From Oscillibacter hominis (GTDB lineage: Bacteria; Bacillota; Clostridia; Oscillospirales; Oscillospiraceae): a stretch of DNA of 64,000 bases. A program made the translations under genes and the position numbers. The stretch is from contig NZ_CP060490.1 in the NCBI RefSeq assembly GCF_014334055.1, forward strand, positions 1,984,001-2,048,000, in the 5' to 3' direction. Below the pieces are notes generated by a model that made no database searches, was not told where the DNA came from, and worked only from the letters and a program-made list of their open reading frames with translations. Shown in pieces: positions 24,705 through 34,406 of the stretch (positions are counted from its first letter, which is position 1; each line of letters begins with the position of its first letter).

Positions 24705-27700
24705 ATGAACGGATCCAGAAAACGGATTTTTGCATGGCTGCTGTGTGCCAGCATGCTTGTGACCATGCTTCCGTCGGTTGCGTTTGCAGAGGATGCGCCA
24801 TCGACAGTGACCATCCATCAGGTCACCGCAGAGGAAGCGGCTGACGGTGGGGCCTATGAACAGTTCAGCATGGACGATATCATCGCCGTATCAGACGCTG
24901 AGGGCGTTGATGCTGAGGCTCTGAACGCAGTGGAAGGCGCAGGCAGCACCTGGTCCTATGGTGCTGAAAACGTCAATGTAACAGTAGAATGTATTCCGAA
25001 TAACCAATTTCAACTCAGCGGCTCCATCGGCAGGCTGACGTTAGATGATGCCAACGGGCAGATCACAAACGTCACCTTGATGGACGGCACGGCTGTGGAA
25101 GAAATCAACGAGCTAAAAGCGGAAATTAGCTGCGTGCTGATTGCCGGCGGAGCTACGGTCACCATCGGCGGCGTGGAGTATGCGAACGGAACGGACGCTT
25201 CTCTGGCGGTTCCCAGAGACATCGCTTTTACCGGCGAGAATGTGACCGTGACTATGGGCGGCTCCAATAGCTACACTCTTGAGGGTGCGCCTTCGGTGAC
25301 CTATACCGGAACCGGTGCGGTGGCCCTCACCGGCGACGTGGACACCCTGTCCGCCACCGGCGGCACGGTCACTGTGGACGGAAAGGTAGAGCTGTATTCC
25401 CAGACGAAAGCCGGCACTCCTACTATCACCATCACCGGTGACCTTGGCAGTGTTTCCACCAACAACAATAATACGGATAACGGCATTGCCACGGTCATTC
25501 AAGTGTATGGTCAAGTGACCGGGAAAATGGAATCAATTGGTGGCAGTACATCTGCGGTACATATGGAGATCGGCAAAACGGATCCGGTCAAATTTATGCT
25601 GCACGATGGGCCAAATGGAGAAGTGCGTGCCATTTTCCAGAACAACACCCTGACGGTGGATAATGCCTACACTGGCCAGTATGTCATGGCCGAGGGCGAC
25701 ATCCTGTATGATATCGTCGTCAAAAATGGCCTCTTTGACGCCAATGAACACGATATCCAGGGCGATGTGACGTTTCTCGGGGAATGTGCCAAAGGCGAAA
25801 TCAAGTCCGGCGACACGCTGGATCAGAACGGAACGGTTCTGGGCGATATCATGTTTGAAGACGGTGCTACAGGCTTTGTGAACATGACGGTGCCCGGCGC
25901 CGTGTGGAATGCAGAGCAGAAGACCGCCCCCAGCATTTTTATTGGCAAGAGCGCGACAGCGGAGTTCTCCCGGGCGCAGCTTACCGATCCCGCATTGAGC
26001 CATACCGGCGCTTTTGTAGAAACAATCGGCAATGAGGCCACCGTCGTGCTTCGCGGCGACGAGACTTCTATCGACCGCACCCTGATCGCGGCCGTAGGCA
26101 CCGAGGGCTACGGCCCCAAGGCCACCTTCCAGCTGGCCGCTGCGACGCGGATTTTTGGCTGGGCCAATTCCCAGCATAGTGACAACGCCCCCTTTGAGAT
26201 CACGGACGGCGCGGATGTGACCCTCCAGTGGCTGGAGGCGGACACCCTGTCCAGCCCCATCACCGTGGGTTCCGCAGCCAAGCTGACCGTGTCCGGCGTG
26301 GATAAGGACGGCCGTTTGACGCTTGCACAGGGCGAGGAGCAGATTGTCCTGAAAGACGGTGTGAGCGCGGACGAGCGCACCACTTTAACACTGAACTATT
26401 GCACTGCAAAAGATGGCGGTACGCAGAAATTGAACGCCCTCTGCCTCAGGGAGGGCAAGCTGACAGCCATCAACATCGTCAACACCAATTTGGATGATGT
26501 GGAGATCAACACCCCCGGCGGCCAGACCGGCGAGGGCGGTGGCACGGCTGATGCAGCCCCTGAATCCATCACAGTTGTTGGCAAAAACATCACCGTGAAT
26601 TGGGATGCAGCTGATCCTGACAAAACCGCCGATATCCTGGACGGCGAAGAAGTGATCGGCCTGGTGGAAGCGGATGCCACCACCGGCACCACCACCATTT
26701 ATTATCTCAGCAGCTATGCGCTGAGCAATGTTACGGTTGGCGACAAGGTGATTGACAGCCTGAATCCCCAGGCCATCGCCGCCATGAGCTTTGTGCCCAA
26801 CCAGCAGACCAAGGTGGTCACCCTGACCAAGACGGGCGGCAAGGCGGTCAGCTTTACCCTGACGAAGATCCCCGTCGATCCCGACGAAATCATCGTGGGC
26901 AACGGCGAAGTCATCAGCGATGACGTTGTGACCTTCAACGATGGTCAGGGGAACATGACCTACCACGAGAACACCTTCCGGGTGGCCACGGGCCAGAAGA
27001 TGGAAATTGTTCTGGAGGAGAACAGCGGTATCGCCGCGGGGTCTACCTTTGACCTGGCCGCGGGGTCTACCCTGCGCATCGTGGATAAAACGCCGAATAC
27101 CCCCACGGCTACTTCTTACAATGTGAGCGTTCAGGCCCCCCTGGTGGTGGACAAGCCCAACGTCACCATCGAGCTGGAGAACGTGCTGTGGGTTCAGAAC
27201 AGTAAAACTATGCCGGATCAGGCGACGATCCGCTTTGCAGAGACTGCCACCAACGCCAAGCTGGTGATTGAGGGCAAAACCTATATTATCAACCCCAATG
27301 CTACGGCAGATGAGCAGTGGAGTACAGAGGCGGGCAGCTCCATTACGGCTGACAGCTCCAACCACGACCAGTGCCCGGGCGTCTACAACAAGAGCACCAG
27401 CCTGACCGTGGAAGTGAAGGAAGATGGCGTCCTCGACGTGCGCGGCGGCACGGGCCTGCCGGGTAAAGTAAATCAGGGGCAGAGCTTTATCGGCGGCGCG
27501 GGCATCTATAATGCTGCAAACGCACAGCTTACTTTCACCGGTGAGGGCATCGCCATGGTCAAGGGCGGCACAGGCGGCATTGGCTCCTCCTGGACCCAGG
27601 CCGGCGCTAACGCGAACGGCTACGACGGTCACACCGGCGGTATGGGCGGCGCAGCCATTTGCAACATGGGAAGAGTGACCAACGCCATGACTTCTAAGCA

Positions 27701-30700
27701 GTGGAGCCAGGGTCAACTGGTCGTCATCGGCGGCCAGGGCGGCCAGGGCGGCCAGGGGCAGCAGGCCGGGCATGTGACAGCCATGAACCTGGAGTGTAAG
27801 TCTTATTACGATGGAGAGGGCAACCTTCAAGGCTACACACATAACACAAAGACAATTGGCGGCCAGGGCGGCCAGGGCGGAAATTCCGGCTATGGCGTGA
27901 TAGGTGAAGGTACGCTGGAAACGGATTCCGGCGTGCTGCTGGCCTATTCCGGCACTCAGGGCGCGGGCGGCTTTGCAGGTTCAGCTGACGGAACGAATGC
28001 TGATTATTGCACAGCTTACCCAGACCTTTATAAGGACTCGCACTCCAAGAGCGGTTCGATGGGCCAATCCGGCAGCGATAACGCTGTTGCCATCGCTGGC
28101 GAGGATATGCTCGTCAAGGGCGGCACCATCTATGCCCAGGGCGGCACGGATGCCAATAACGGCATCAACTTGACTGGCACCGCTACCATCAGCGGCGGCA
28201 CGGTGTATGCGAATCCCAAGACCAATAACGGCTACGACGATGCGGCGGACGCATGCACCGACGTATGGGGCCAGTTCGTTCCGGACAACGCGGGCTTCAA
28301 TGGTATCAAGAAGAACTATGAAACGGGCACTGGTTCCAATGCGGATGGTGCAGCCTACGCCCGTGTCAAGTTTGCGGGACTGGAGGGCGACATCTACCGC
28401 GTGGTAAATGCGTCCATCACCTGCAGTGTGGGCGGCAAAAATACCGATACCTACCAATATGGCACGCAGGACGTATATGTAAACCCGCAGGGCTTTGCGT
28501 ACTTTTATATGCCTGAAAATGCCAATGCGGAAGGCCAAAATTCGTATACTACGACGATCGACTCCATCGTAGTGGAGGATTCCAACGGCGTACGGTACCA
28601 GCTGCACAGCGAAAAGCCGGTGACCCTCAATTCGGCCACCCGCGACCAAAACAACAACTACATCCAGCTCACCGGCACCTGGGGCGAAGAGTTCGAGGTG
28701 GACGGCAAGACCTGCTACTCCGGTGTGGATATGACGGCGGCGGAGGAGATAGGCAAGCTGGAAGTACGCAACGACCCCTATCCCCTGGATACGCCTGAAA
28801 AGCTGGCAACCCTGGCCTACGTAAATAACGTGCTGGGCAAGGACTTCACCAACATCGACTTCAAGTTGATCCACGATCTGGATCTGTCCAAACTGCTGTG
28901 GGCCAACCCCATCGGCACCGCTGAGAATCCCTTCCAGGGCATCATCGCGGGCGGAGCCAATGGCCAGGGCTTTGGCAAGATAACCATGCGCACCATCTCC
29001 GGCCTGCGGATGCCCGCGAACTATGAAAACGATGTTTACGGACTATTCGGCTATACCAACGGCGCAAACATCAGCTATCTGACAATTTCCGGCGAGAAAA
29101 TCACCGGCCAGGCCTACGTCAGGACCCTGCAGACGGCGTACAGCGATACCAGCCGCGGCATGACCAAAGATTCCGGCGGCCAGTACACCTGGACTGTAGG
29201 GGACATGAGCTGGGACGGCAAGGTCGACTACATGGGCGCCGTTGCGGCACATGCCAAGGATACCACTATCGTCAACTGCAGTGCGAAGCGCATGACGATG
29301 AAAAGCGTCAATCCCACTGGCGGCGATGTTTGCATCGGCGGCCTGGTGGGCTGGATGCAAAACGGAGCCCTCACCGGCACCCTGATCGCAAGCACCGCCG
29401 GCAGTCAGGTCGTTGGCGACACGATCACCGCGGTCTGTGCTGAAAGTGGCAAAGCTTACGCGGGCGGCGTTGTCGGCTATGTGGACGGCGCTTCCATCAG
29501 CAACCTCAATCTGGGCGGCAGCAGCAGCGATGCTGTTATTGTCACAGCACAGAACGGCTCCGAAACCTATGCCGGCGGCGTTGCCGGTAAGGCGGCCAAC
29601 AGCACCATCTCTGATTTCCCGAACGCCTATCTGGATGCGCTGGCCGTTACCGCAGAAGGCGCCTCCACCGCCAATTACGCGGGCGGCGTGACCGGCTCTT
29701 CCGAAAATACTGCCTTCAGCCATGTGCTGGTCGGCAATACGGTAACGAATGTTGTCCCCAATACCATCAAGGCAATCGGTACCGAAAACCGCGCCGGCGG
29801 CCTCACCGCTGTTTCTGCGAACGACGTAGTGAAGGACGTACAGATCATCGGTGGGGATTCTGATGGTGTCAGCGCTGAAGGTGGCAATTCCGGCGGCTTC
29901 GCGGCCACCGCCAGCGGCTCCAGATTCTACCGCAGCTTTGTGCGCGGCATGAGTGTGACAGGCAAAAGCTATGTCCACCTGATCCAGACCGCCAACAACG
30001 TGGAGATGTACGGCTGCTACGCCCAGGGCTGCGTAGCCGGGAGCAATGCATTCCGCGTGGTCAACGGCGGCAAGTACGTGGGCTGCTATGCCACTTCCTC
30101 TGCATGGATGGTGGATTCGGAAAGCAGCGGCGGCAAGTTCTATAACTGCTATTTCATCGGCGATGACGGTGCAGCTTCCGCGGACGACGAAGTAGTGGCT
30201 CTGCCCGAAGCTGTCCTCAAGGCCGAAGCCATAGCTGTCATGAACGACGAGCTCATGAAGCGCGAGGGCGATAATCGGAACGCCAACAACAGCGGTTTCG
30301 ACTGGGCGTCGGCCTACGGCGAGCCCATCATGTATCAGAACGATGCCGGTAACGTTAACGACCACTATCCCATTCACGGCGAAATGGTCAAACTGATCGT
30401 CACTGTGTCTGAGGGCCGGGATTATCTGGCTGAGAAGGATTGGATCGAAGCCACTCCAGCCAGTGTGGTCTTCGGTGCCGACGGGTCCTACTGGGTTGCT
30501 AAGGATACTAATGTTACCATTCAGCTCCGTGCGGCCTATGGCGTAACCATCAAGAGCGGCGAATATCGCGTAAACGATGGGGAATATGGCCCCGCTGACA
30601 TGACAGACGGCCAGACCATCGGCGTGCTGAACGCGGATACCATTGTCGACTTCAAGGTTGTCCCCATGAAGTATTATCGCTACGCGGTGGACCTGAAGGA

Positions 30701-32264
30701 CAGCAGCACCGGCATGGGCCACGGTACCGGCTCCAGCGTCACCGTGACGCTGTCCGGCTCTACGGTGGTGAAGCAGGAGTCTACAGACAAGGCGTTTACC
30801 GAGCCTTCTGAGGTCACCGACAGTGCTACGATCCACAACATCATCCTGGCCGCCAGCGAAAACGCCACCCTCACCGTTCCCACGCTGCCCAGCGGCTGGG
30901 AGATGGTAAGCAGCAAGGCGAACTACAGGCAGTACAAATCTGACGCGGGCACAACGGCCCGGGTGGTCGAGGACTTCGTCAAGCAGGTGCAGGTTACGTT
31001 CAAATCCTCCTCCAAGGGCACCTTCCCCGGCGAGGTGAATCTCCTGGTCTCCGAGTGGAGCGCCTGGTCCGACCTGAGCCGGAGCTTCTGGAACGGCCAC
31101 TATTACGCCGTGGAATCCAGCAGCTTGACCTGGGCGCAGGCTGATGCCATTGTACGCAGCCAGCGGAGCCTGTTGGGCGGCATGAACGGCTCTCTGGCCG
31201 TTGTGGACAGCGCAGCGGAAAATACCCACCTCACCCAGATGAACGCCGCGATCGGCTGGATTGCCGCCAACGATGCGGCAAGCGAGGGAGCCTGGGTCAA
31301 CGCCACGCCCAATCGCTATATTTATGGAGACAATGTCGCTGCCAAATACACCAACTGGTATACTGGTGAACCCAACAACGCCGGCGAGGAAGATTACGCT
31401 GCCATTAACTTTGGCGCGGTGGGCAAGTGGAACGATTACAGCGGAACCTATAAGCTGGCTGTCGCGTTCACCGAATACGGCGGCGTGGAGACGATGAACG
31501 CCTCCGGTGGTTCCGACGCTTACTCCTTTACCCTGACTTATACCGGCGGTGGCGGCAGCTCTGGCGGCGGTTCCGGCAGCAGCACCCAGCCTATCAAACC
31601 TGTGGATCCCGAGGTTACCGGCGTGGCGGATAAGCTGAACACCGCCGACCACATGGCTTATCTCATGGGCTATCAAAACGGCGAATTCGGACCCGACCAG
31701 AACATGACCCGTGCCGAGGCCGCGATGATGTTCTACCGTTTGCTGAAAAACAAGAACGTGACCATCACCAAGAGCTTCGCCGACGTCCCTGAGGATGCCT
31801 GGTACGCCACGGCAGTCAATACCCTGGCCTCCATGGGCATCATCAACGGCATCGGAAACGGCCAGTTTGCGCCCAACCGCAGCATCACCCGGGCACAGTT
31901 CGTGGCCATCGCCATGCGCTTTGCCGACGAGCTGACGCCGGGCACCAGAACCTTTAAGGACGTGCCCGTAAGCTACTGGGCCTATGACTACATCATGGCC
32001 GCCACCGGCTACGGCTGGATCAGCGGCTACTCCAACGGCACCTTCAATCCCAACGGCACTGTGACCCGTGCACAGGTCACGACGATTGTCAACCACATGC
32101 TGGGCCGCGCAGCGGACGAGGGCTTTGTGGACGGACATCTGGATGACCTTGTCACCTTCCCGGACGTCAAGTCCAGCTACTGGGCTTACTACGACGTTCT
32201 GGAGGCCACCAACGCCCACGATTATACCAAGACAAGCGGCGTGGAATCCTGGAAAAACCGCTAA
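24705..32264 (+). CDS. Giant secreted SLH protein with C-type lectin domain (putative surface adhesin)
   Basis: A 2519-residue surface protein. Signal peptide at 1-29 (RKRIFAWLLCASMLVTMLPS, cleavage near AFA). A long beta-rich, repeat-like ectodomain follows, with a glycine-rich stretch around 929-1140 (twice GGQGGQGG) and GLUG-like repeats about 1446-1790 (IGGLVGWMQNG, AGGVVGYVDGA, AGGVAGKAANS). A C-type lectin domain spans about 2129-2255 with LTWAQADA, EPNN at 2222 and WND at 2242, the residues that bind calcium and mannose-type sugars in animal lectins; it has no cysteines. Three SLH domains (from about 2309) anchor it to the wall. GAAGGAG lies seven bases before the ATG at 24705. Likely glycan binding on mucus or other cells. 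Confidence 0.9.
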   Translation: MNGSRKRIFAWLLCASMLVTMLPSVAFAEDAPSTVTIHQVTAEEAADGGAYEQFSMDDIIAVSDAEGVDAEALNAVEGAGSTWSYGAENVNVTVECIPNNQFQLSGSIGRLTLDDANGQITNVTLMDGTAVEEINELKAEISCVLIAGGATVTIGGVEYANGTDASLAVPRDIAFTGENVTVTMGGSNSYTLEGAPSVTYTGTGAVALTGDVDTLSATGGTVTVDGKVELYSQTKAGTPTITITGDLGSVSTNNNNTDNGIATVIQVYGQVTGKMESIGGSTSAVHMEIGKTDPVKFMLHDGPNGEVRAIFQNNTLTVDNAYTGQYVMAEGDILYDIVVKNGLFDANEHDIQGDVTFLGECAKGEIKSGDTLDQNGTVLGDIMFEDGATGFVNMTVPGAVWNAEQKTAPSIFIGKSATAEFSRAQLTDPALSHTGAFVETIGNEATVVLRGDETSIDRTLIAAVGTEGYGPKATFQLAAATRIFGWANSQHSDNAPFEITDGADVTLQWLEADTLSSPITVGSAAKLTVSGVDKDGRLTLAQGEEQIVLKDGVSADERTTLTLNYCTAKDGGTQKLNALCLREGKLTAINIVNTNLDDVEINTPGGQTGEGGGTADAAPESITVVGKNITVNWDAADPDKTADILDGEEVIGLVEADATTGTTTIYYLSSYALSNVTVGDKVIDSLNPQAIAAMSFVPNQQTKVVTLTKTGGKAVSFTLTKIPVDPDEIIVGNGEVISDDVVTFNDGQGNMTYHENTFRVATGQKMEIVLEENSGIAAGSTFDLAAGSTLRIVDKTPNTPTATSYNVSVQAPLVVDKPNVTIELENVLWVQNSKTMPDQATIRFAETATNAKLVIEGKTYIINPNATADEQWSTEAGSSITADSSNHDQCPGVYNKSTSLTVEVKEDGVLDVRGGTGLPGKVNQGQSFIGGAGIYNAANAQLTFTGEGIAMVKGGTGGIGSSWTQAGANANGYDGHTGGMGGAAICNMGRVTNAMTSKQWSQGQLVVIGGQGGQGGQGQQAGHVTAMNLECKSYYDGEGNLQGYTHNTKTIGGQGGQGGNSGYGVIGEGTLETDSGVLLAYSGTQGAGGFAGSADGTNADYCTAYPDLYKDSHSKSGSMGQSGSDNAVAIAGEDMLVKGGTIYAQGGTDANNGINLTGTATISGGTVYANPKTNNGYDDAADACTDVWGQFVPDNAGFNGIKKNYETGTGSNADGAAYARVKFAGLEGDIYRVVNASITCSVGGKNTDTYQYGTQDVYVNPQGFAYFYMPENANAEGQNSYTTTIDSIVVEDSNGVRYQLHSEKPVTLNSATRDQNNNYIQLTGTWGEEFEVDGKTCYSGVDMTAAEEIGKLEVRNDPYPLDTPEKLATLAYVNNVLGKDFTNIDFKLIHDLDLSKLLWANPIGTAENPFQGIIAGGANGQGFGKITMRTISGLRMPANYENDVYGLFGYTNGANISYLTISGEKITGQAYVRTLQTAYSDTSRGMTKDSGGQYTWTVGDMSWDGKVDYMGAVAAHAKDTTIVNCSAKRMTMKSVNPTGGDVCIGGLVGWMQNGALTGTLIASTAGSQVVGDTITAVCAESGKAYAGGVVGYVDGASISNLNLGGSSSDAVIVTAQNGSETYAGGVAGKAANSTISDFPNAYLDALAVTAEGASTANYAGGVTGSSENTAFSHVLVGNTVTNVVPNTIKAIGTENRAGGLTAVSANDVVKDVQIIGGDSDGVSAEGGNSGGFAATASGSRFYRSFVRGMSVTGKSYVHLIQTANNVEMYGCYAQGCVAGSNAFRVVNGGKYVGCYATSSAWMVDSESSGGKFYNCYFIGDDGAASADDEVVALPEAVLKAEAIAVMNDELMKREGDNRNANNSGFDWASAYGEPIMYQNDAGNVNDHYPIHGEMVKLIVTVSEGRDYLAEKDWIEATPASVVFGADGSYWVAKDTNVTIQLRAAYGVTIKSGEYRVNDGEYGPADMTDGQTIGVLNADTIVDFKVVPMKYYRYAVDLKDSSTGMGHGTGSSVTVTLSGSTVVKQESTDKAFTEPSEVTDSATIHNIILAASENATLTVPTLPSGWEMVSSKANYRQYKSDAGTTARVVEDFVKQVQVTFKSSSKGTFPGEVNLLVSEWSAWSDLSRSFWNGHYYAVESSSLTWAQADAIVRSQRSLLGGMNGSLAVVDSAAENTHLTQMNAAIGWIAANDAASEGAWVNATPNRYIYGDNVAAKYTNWYTGEPNNAGEEDYAAINFGAVGKWNDYSGTYKLAVAFTEYGGVETMNASGGSDAYSFTLTYTGGGGSSGGGSGSSTQPIKPVDPEVTGVADKLNTADHMAYLMGYQNGEFGPDQNMTRAEAAMMFYRLLKNKNVTITKSFADVPEDAWYATAVNTLASMGIINGIGNGQFAPNRSITRAQFVAIAMRFADELTPGTRTFKDVPVSYWAYDYIMAATGYGWISGYSNGTFNPNGTVTRAQVTTIVNHMLGRAADEGFVDGHLDDLVTFPDVKSSYWAYYDVLEATNAHDYTKTSGVESWKNR

Positions 32265-32280
32265 TCGGGCAATTGATACA

Positions 32281-32320
32281 AAAACCGGCCTGCGCCTTTT
32301 TGGCGCGGGCCGGTTTTCTT
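32281..32320 (+). terminator. Intrinsic terminator of the SLH-lectin gene
   Basis: Stem AAAACCGGCC-TGCGCC with one G-U pair and a T-rich loop, ending TTTTCTT, 17 bases after the stop codon. Confidence 0.9.
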
Positions 32321-32406
32321 GGTGGGGAACGGCACATACCTTCCCCGTTGCGGAAATCCGGTCCTGTTCCTGCGATCCCGGCGCCGGCAGGAGGAGAAAT
32401 TGGGTG

Positions 32407-32435
32407 TTGACAACTCCGCGGCCGTTGCATATACT
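32407..32435 (+). promoter_or_regulatory. Promoter of the arsR operon
   Basis: TTGACA, 17-bp spacer, TATACT; a near-consensus vegetative promoter 37 bases before the arsR start. Confidence 0.88.
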
Positions 32436-32441
32436 ATTTAT

Positions 32442-32457
32442 ATCAAATTTTTTTGAT
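32442..32457. promoter_or_regulatory. ArsR operator 1
   Basis: ATCAAA-TTTT-TTTGAT dyad just downstream of the -10 box. A near copy lies at 32823-32838, so both are likely bound by the ArsR protein. Confidence 0.75.
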
Positions 32458-32471
32458 GTGAGGTGTGGAAA

Positions 32472-32780
32472 TTGCAGACCGTCCACCAAAAAAATGCAAA
32501 GGTGTTCAAGGCGCTTTGTGATGAAAAGCGCCTTGCGATCCTGGAACTGCTTCGCAGCGGTGAGAAATGTGCCTGTGTCTTGATCAATACCTTGGGAATG
32601 GGGCAGTCCGCCGTCTCCTATCACATGAAGATTCTCTGCGAGTCCGGCATTGTCGAGAGCCGCCAGGAGGGCAAGTGGACGCACTACCGGCTCAGCGAAG
32701 CGGGTAGTCAATATGCCCTGGAACTGCTGAAGCAGATTACGACGCCGGATACAGCACAAGAGCAATGCGCCTGCGGCTGA
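32472..32780 (+). CDS. arsR: ArsR/SmtB-family metalloregulator
   Basis: A 102-residue winged-helix repressor that leaves DNA when it binds a metal or metalloid. C33 and C35 in EKCACVL occupy the alpha-3 ELCVCDL position of arsenic/antimony-sensing ArsR proteins, and a second cysteine pair (EQCACG) ends the protein. The recognition helix region is GMGQSAVSYHMKILCESG and the wing EGKWTHYRLS. I choose TTG at 32472, eight bases after GAGG; a GTG three codons upstream is possible. It autoregulates through the dyad at 32442-32457 and probably controls the downstream permease operon. Confidence 0.88.
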   Translation: MQTVHQKNAKVFKALCDEKRLAILELLRSGEKCACVLINTLGMGQSAVSYHMKILCESGIVESRQEGKWTHYRLSEAGSQYALELLKQITTPDTAQEQCACG

Positions 32781-32785
32781 GAAAG

Positions 32786-32809
32786 ACCATCTTTGAAGGA
32801 TGGTTTTTC
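32786..32809 (+). terminator. Weak hairpin between arsR and the permease
   Basis: ACCATC/GATGGT stem with seven-base loop followed by TTTTT; a partial terminator that may lower downstream expression. Confidence 0.5.
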
Positions 32810-32822
32810 TTTGACACTACAT

Positions 32823-32838
32823 ATCAACTTTTTTTGAT
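32823..32838. promoter_or_regulatory. ArsR operator 2
   Basis: ATCAAC-TTTT-TTTGAT, 15 of 16 identical to operator 1 and located 21 bases before the permease start, next to a TTGACA at 32811-32816. Confidence 0.7.
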
Positions 32839-32859
32839 TTCATTTCAGGAGGGATTCCA

Positions 32860-33873
32860 ATGCACATATTAAAATCTGTCTGGCTGTTCATACAGGACCA
32901 GATCCTGGGCATGAAGTGGCTGGACGCCCTGATCGGCAACGCGCTTTCCTTTGCCGGCCTGGACACCACATCCCGGTTGGGCGGAAGCATCCAGTTCTTC
33001 CTGTACGACGTGGTGAAAATCACGGTGCTGCTCTGCCTTTTGATCTTCCTCATTTCCTACATTCAAAGCTACTTTCCCCCGGAGCGCAGCAGGAAGATTC
33101 TGGGCCGCTTTCACGGGATAGGGGCCAATATTATTTCGGCTCTGCTGGGAACGGTAACGCCGTTTTGCTCCTGCTCGTCCATTCCCCTATTTATCGGCTT
33201 CACCAGCGCGGGGCTGCCTCTGGGCGTCACCTTTTCGTTCCTGATTTCCTCCCCCATGGTTGACCTGGGAAGCCTGGTTCTGCTGATGAGCATCTTCGGG
33301 GCAAGGGTGGCCGTCATCTATGTGGCCGTCGGCCTGATCATCGCGGTGGCCGGCGGTACGCTGATCGAAAAGCTGCACATGGAGCGGTATGTGGAGGAAT
33401 TCATTCTGAGCGCGGGCGGGGTTGATATGGAATCCCCAACGCTGACAAAGCGGGAGCGGCTCCAGTACGCAAAAGAACAGGTGACGTCTACCTTCAAAAA
33501 AGTGTTCCCCTATATCCTGGTGGGCGTGGGCGTCGGGGCCATCATCCACAACTGGATTCCTGAACACTGGATCGAGGCGGTTCTTGGCAGCAACAACCCC
33601 TTCGGCGTCATTCTTGCCACCTTGGTGGGCGTTCCCATGTACGCGGATATTTTCGGCACCATCCCTGTGGCGGAGGCCCTTCTCTACAAAGGCGCGCAGC
33701 TTGGAACCATCCTGGCCTTTATGATGGCTGTCACCACCTTGAGCCTGCCGTCCCTTATCATGCTCCGCAAGGCGGTGAAACCGAAGCTGCTGGCCCTGTT
33801 CGTCGGGATCTGTACGGTCGGGATCATCCTTGTTGGCTACTTGTTCAATGCGTTCCAGTTCCTGTTACTTTAA
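32860..33873 (+). CDS. Permease of the ArsP/DUF318 family
   Basis: A 337-residue inner-membrane protein with about eight hydrophobic segments. The TPFCSCSSIPLFIGF motif in the first half is the hallmark of the DUF318/ArsP permeases, some of which export organic arsenicals; a matching second half contains GVPMYADIFGTIPVAEAL. The cytosolic loop near residue 190 is charged. CAGGAGG lies seven bases before the ATG. Its position under ArsR control with two thiol proteins supports a role in metalloid efflux. Whether the substrate is arsenic, antimony or an organic form is not shown. Confidence 0.88.
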   Translation: MHILKSVWLFIQDQILGMKWLDALIGNALSFAGLDTTSRLGGSIQFFLYDVVKITVLLCLLIFLISYIQSYFPPERSRKILGRFHGIGANIISALLGTVTPFCSCSSIPLFIGFTSAGLPLGVTFSFLISSPMVDLGSLVLLMSIFGARVAVIYVAVGLIIAVAGGTLIEKLHMERYVEEFILSAGGVDMESPTLTKRERLQYAKEQVTSTFKKVFPYILVGVGVGAIIHNWIPEHWIEAVLGSNNPFGVILATLVGVPMYADIFGTIPVAEALLYKGAQLGTILAFMMAVTTLSLPSLIMLRKAVKPKLLALFVGICTVGIILVGYLFNAFQFLLL

Positions 33874-33890
33874 TTGGGGAGGTTATATTC

Positions 33891-34382
33891 GTGTCAAAGT
33901 CAGTTAAAATCGAATACCTGTTTCTTGATCTCCAAACCTGTGACCGCTGTATCGGAACGGACCGGATTTTGGATGAAGTCGTGGAAACGATTACTCCGGT
34001 GCTGGCGCTGGCGGGCTATCAGGTCGAGTATCAAAAAATTGAAATGTCGACTGCCGAGCTTGCGGAGAAATACCGTTTCCAGTCTTCCCCGACCATCCGC
34101 GTCAATGGGCAGGATATTTGCACGGCTGTAAAAGAAAGCGAGTGTGGGTGCTGCAACCAAATCAGCGGCACAGCGGTTGACTGTCGTGTATTTGAATACG
34201 AGGGGAGCGTCTATGAGGTTCCCCCAAAAGCAATGCTGGTGGAGGCCATTTTGCACACCGTCTTTGCCCCGGATGACGCACCCTGCTGTAACGGCTACAC
34301 CTTGCCCGAAAATCTGAAACTCTTTTTTACCGGAGAGGCTTCTAAAAACGGCTCATGCTGCTGTTCAAGCGGATGCTGCTGA
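33891..34382 (+). CDS. DUF2703 protein, thioredoxin-like with cysteine-rich tail
   Basis: A 163-residue cytosolic protein starting at GTG 33891 behind GGGGAGG. It opens with an EYLFLDLQTCDRCIGTD segment whose CxxC resembles a thioredoxin-fold active site, continues FQSSPTIRVNGQDI (cis-Pro-type loop), and ends in a metal-binding-looking cluster of six cysteines (CCCSSGCC). DUF2703 genes are often found next to ArsP-like permeases. Probable job: carrying or reducing the metalloid or organoarsenical before export. The mechanism is unproven. Confidence 0.82.
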   Translation: MSKSVKIEYLFLDLQTCDRCIGTDRILDEVVETITPVLALAGYQVEYQKIEMSTAELAEKYRFQSSPTIRVNGQDICTAVKESECGCCNQISGTAVDCRVFEYEGSVYEVPPKAMLVEAILHTVFAPDDAPCCNGYTLPENLKLFFTGEASKNGSCCCSSGCC

Positions 34383-34406
34383 ATCATCATAATGGAGGGA
34401 GTACCT

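Noticed and set aside
27700..27900. GGQGGQGG-coding repeats as a CRISPR or tandem-repeat locus
   Set aside because: They lie in frame within the SLH-lectin gene and encode a glycine-rich segment; spacing and spacers of a CRISPR array are absent.
29043..32765. A 1240-codon open frame on the minus strand opposite the SLH-lectin gene
   Set aside because: It lies entirely antisense to a gene with signal peptide, lectin and SLH domains and has low-complexity His/Gly/Ala composition; GC bias at third positions removes stops.
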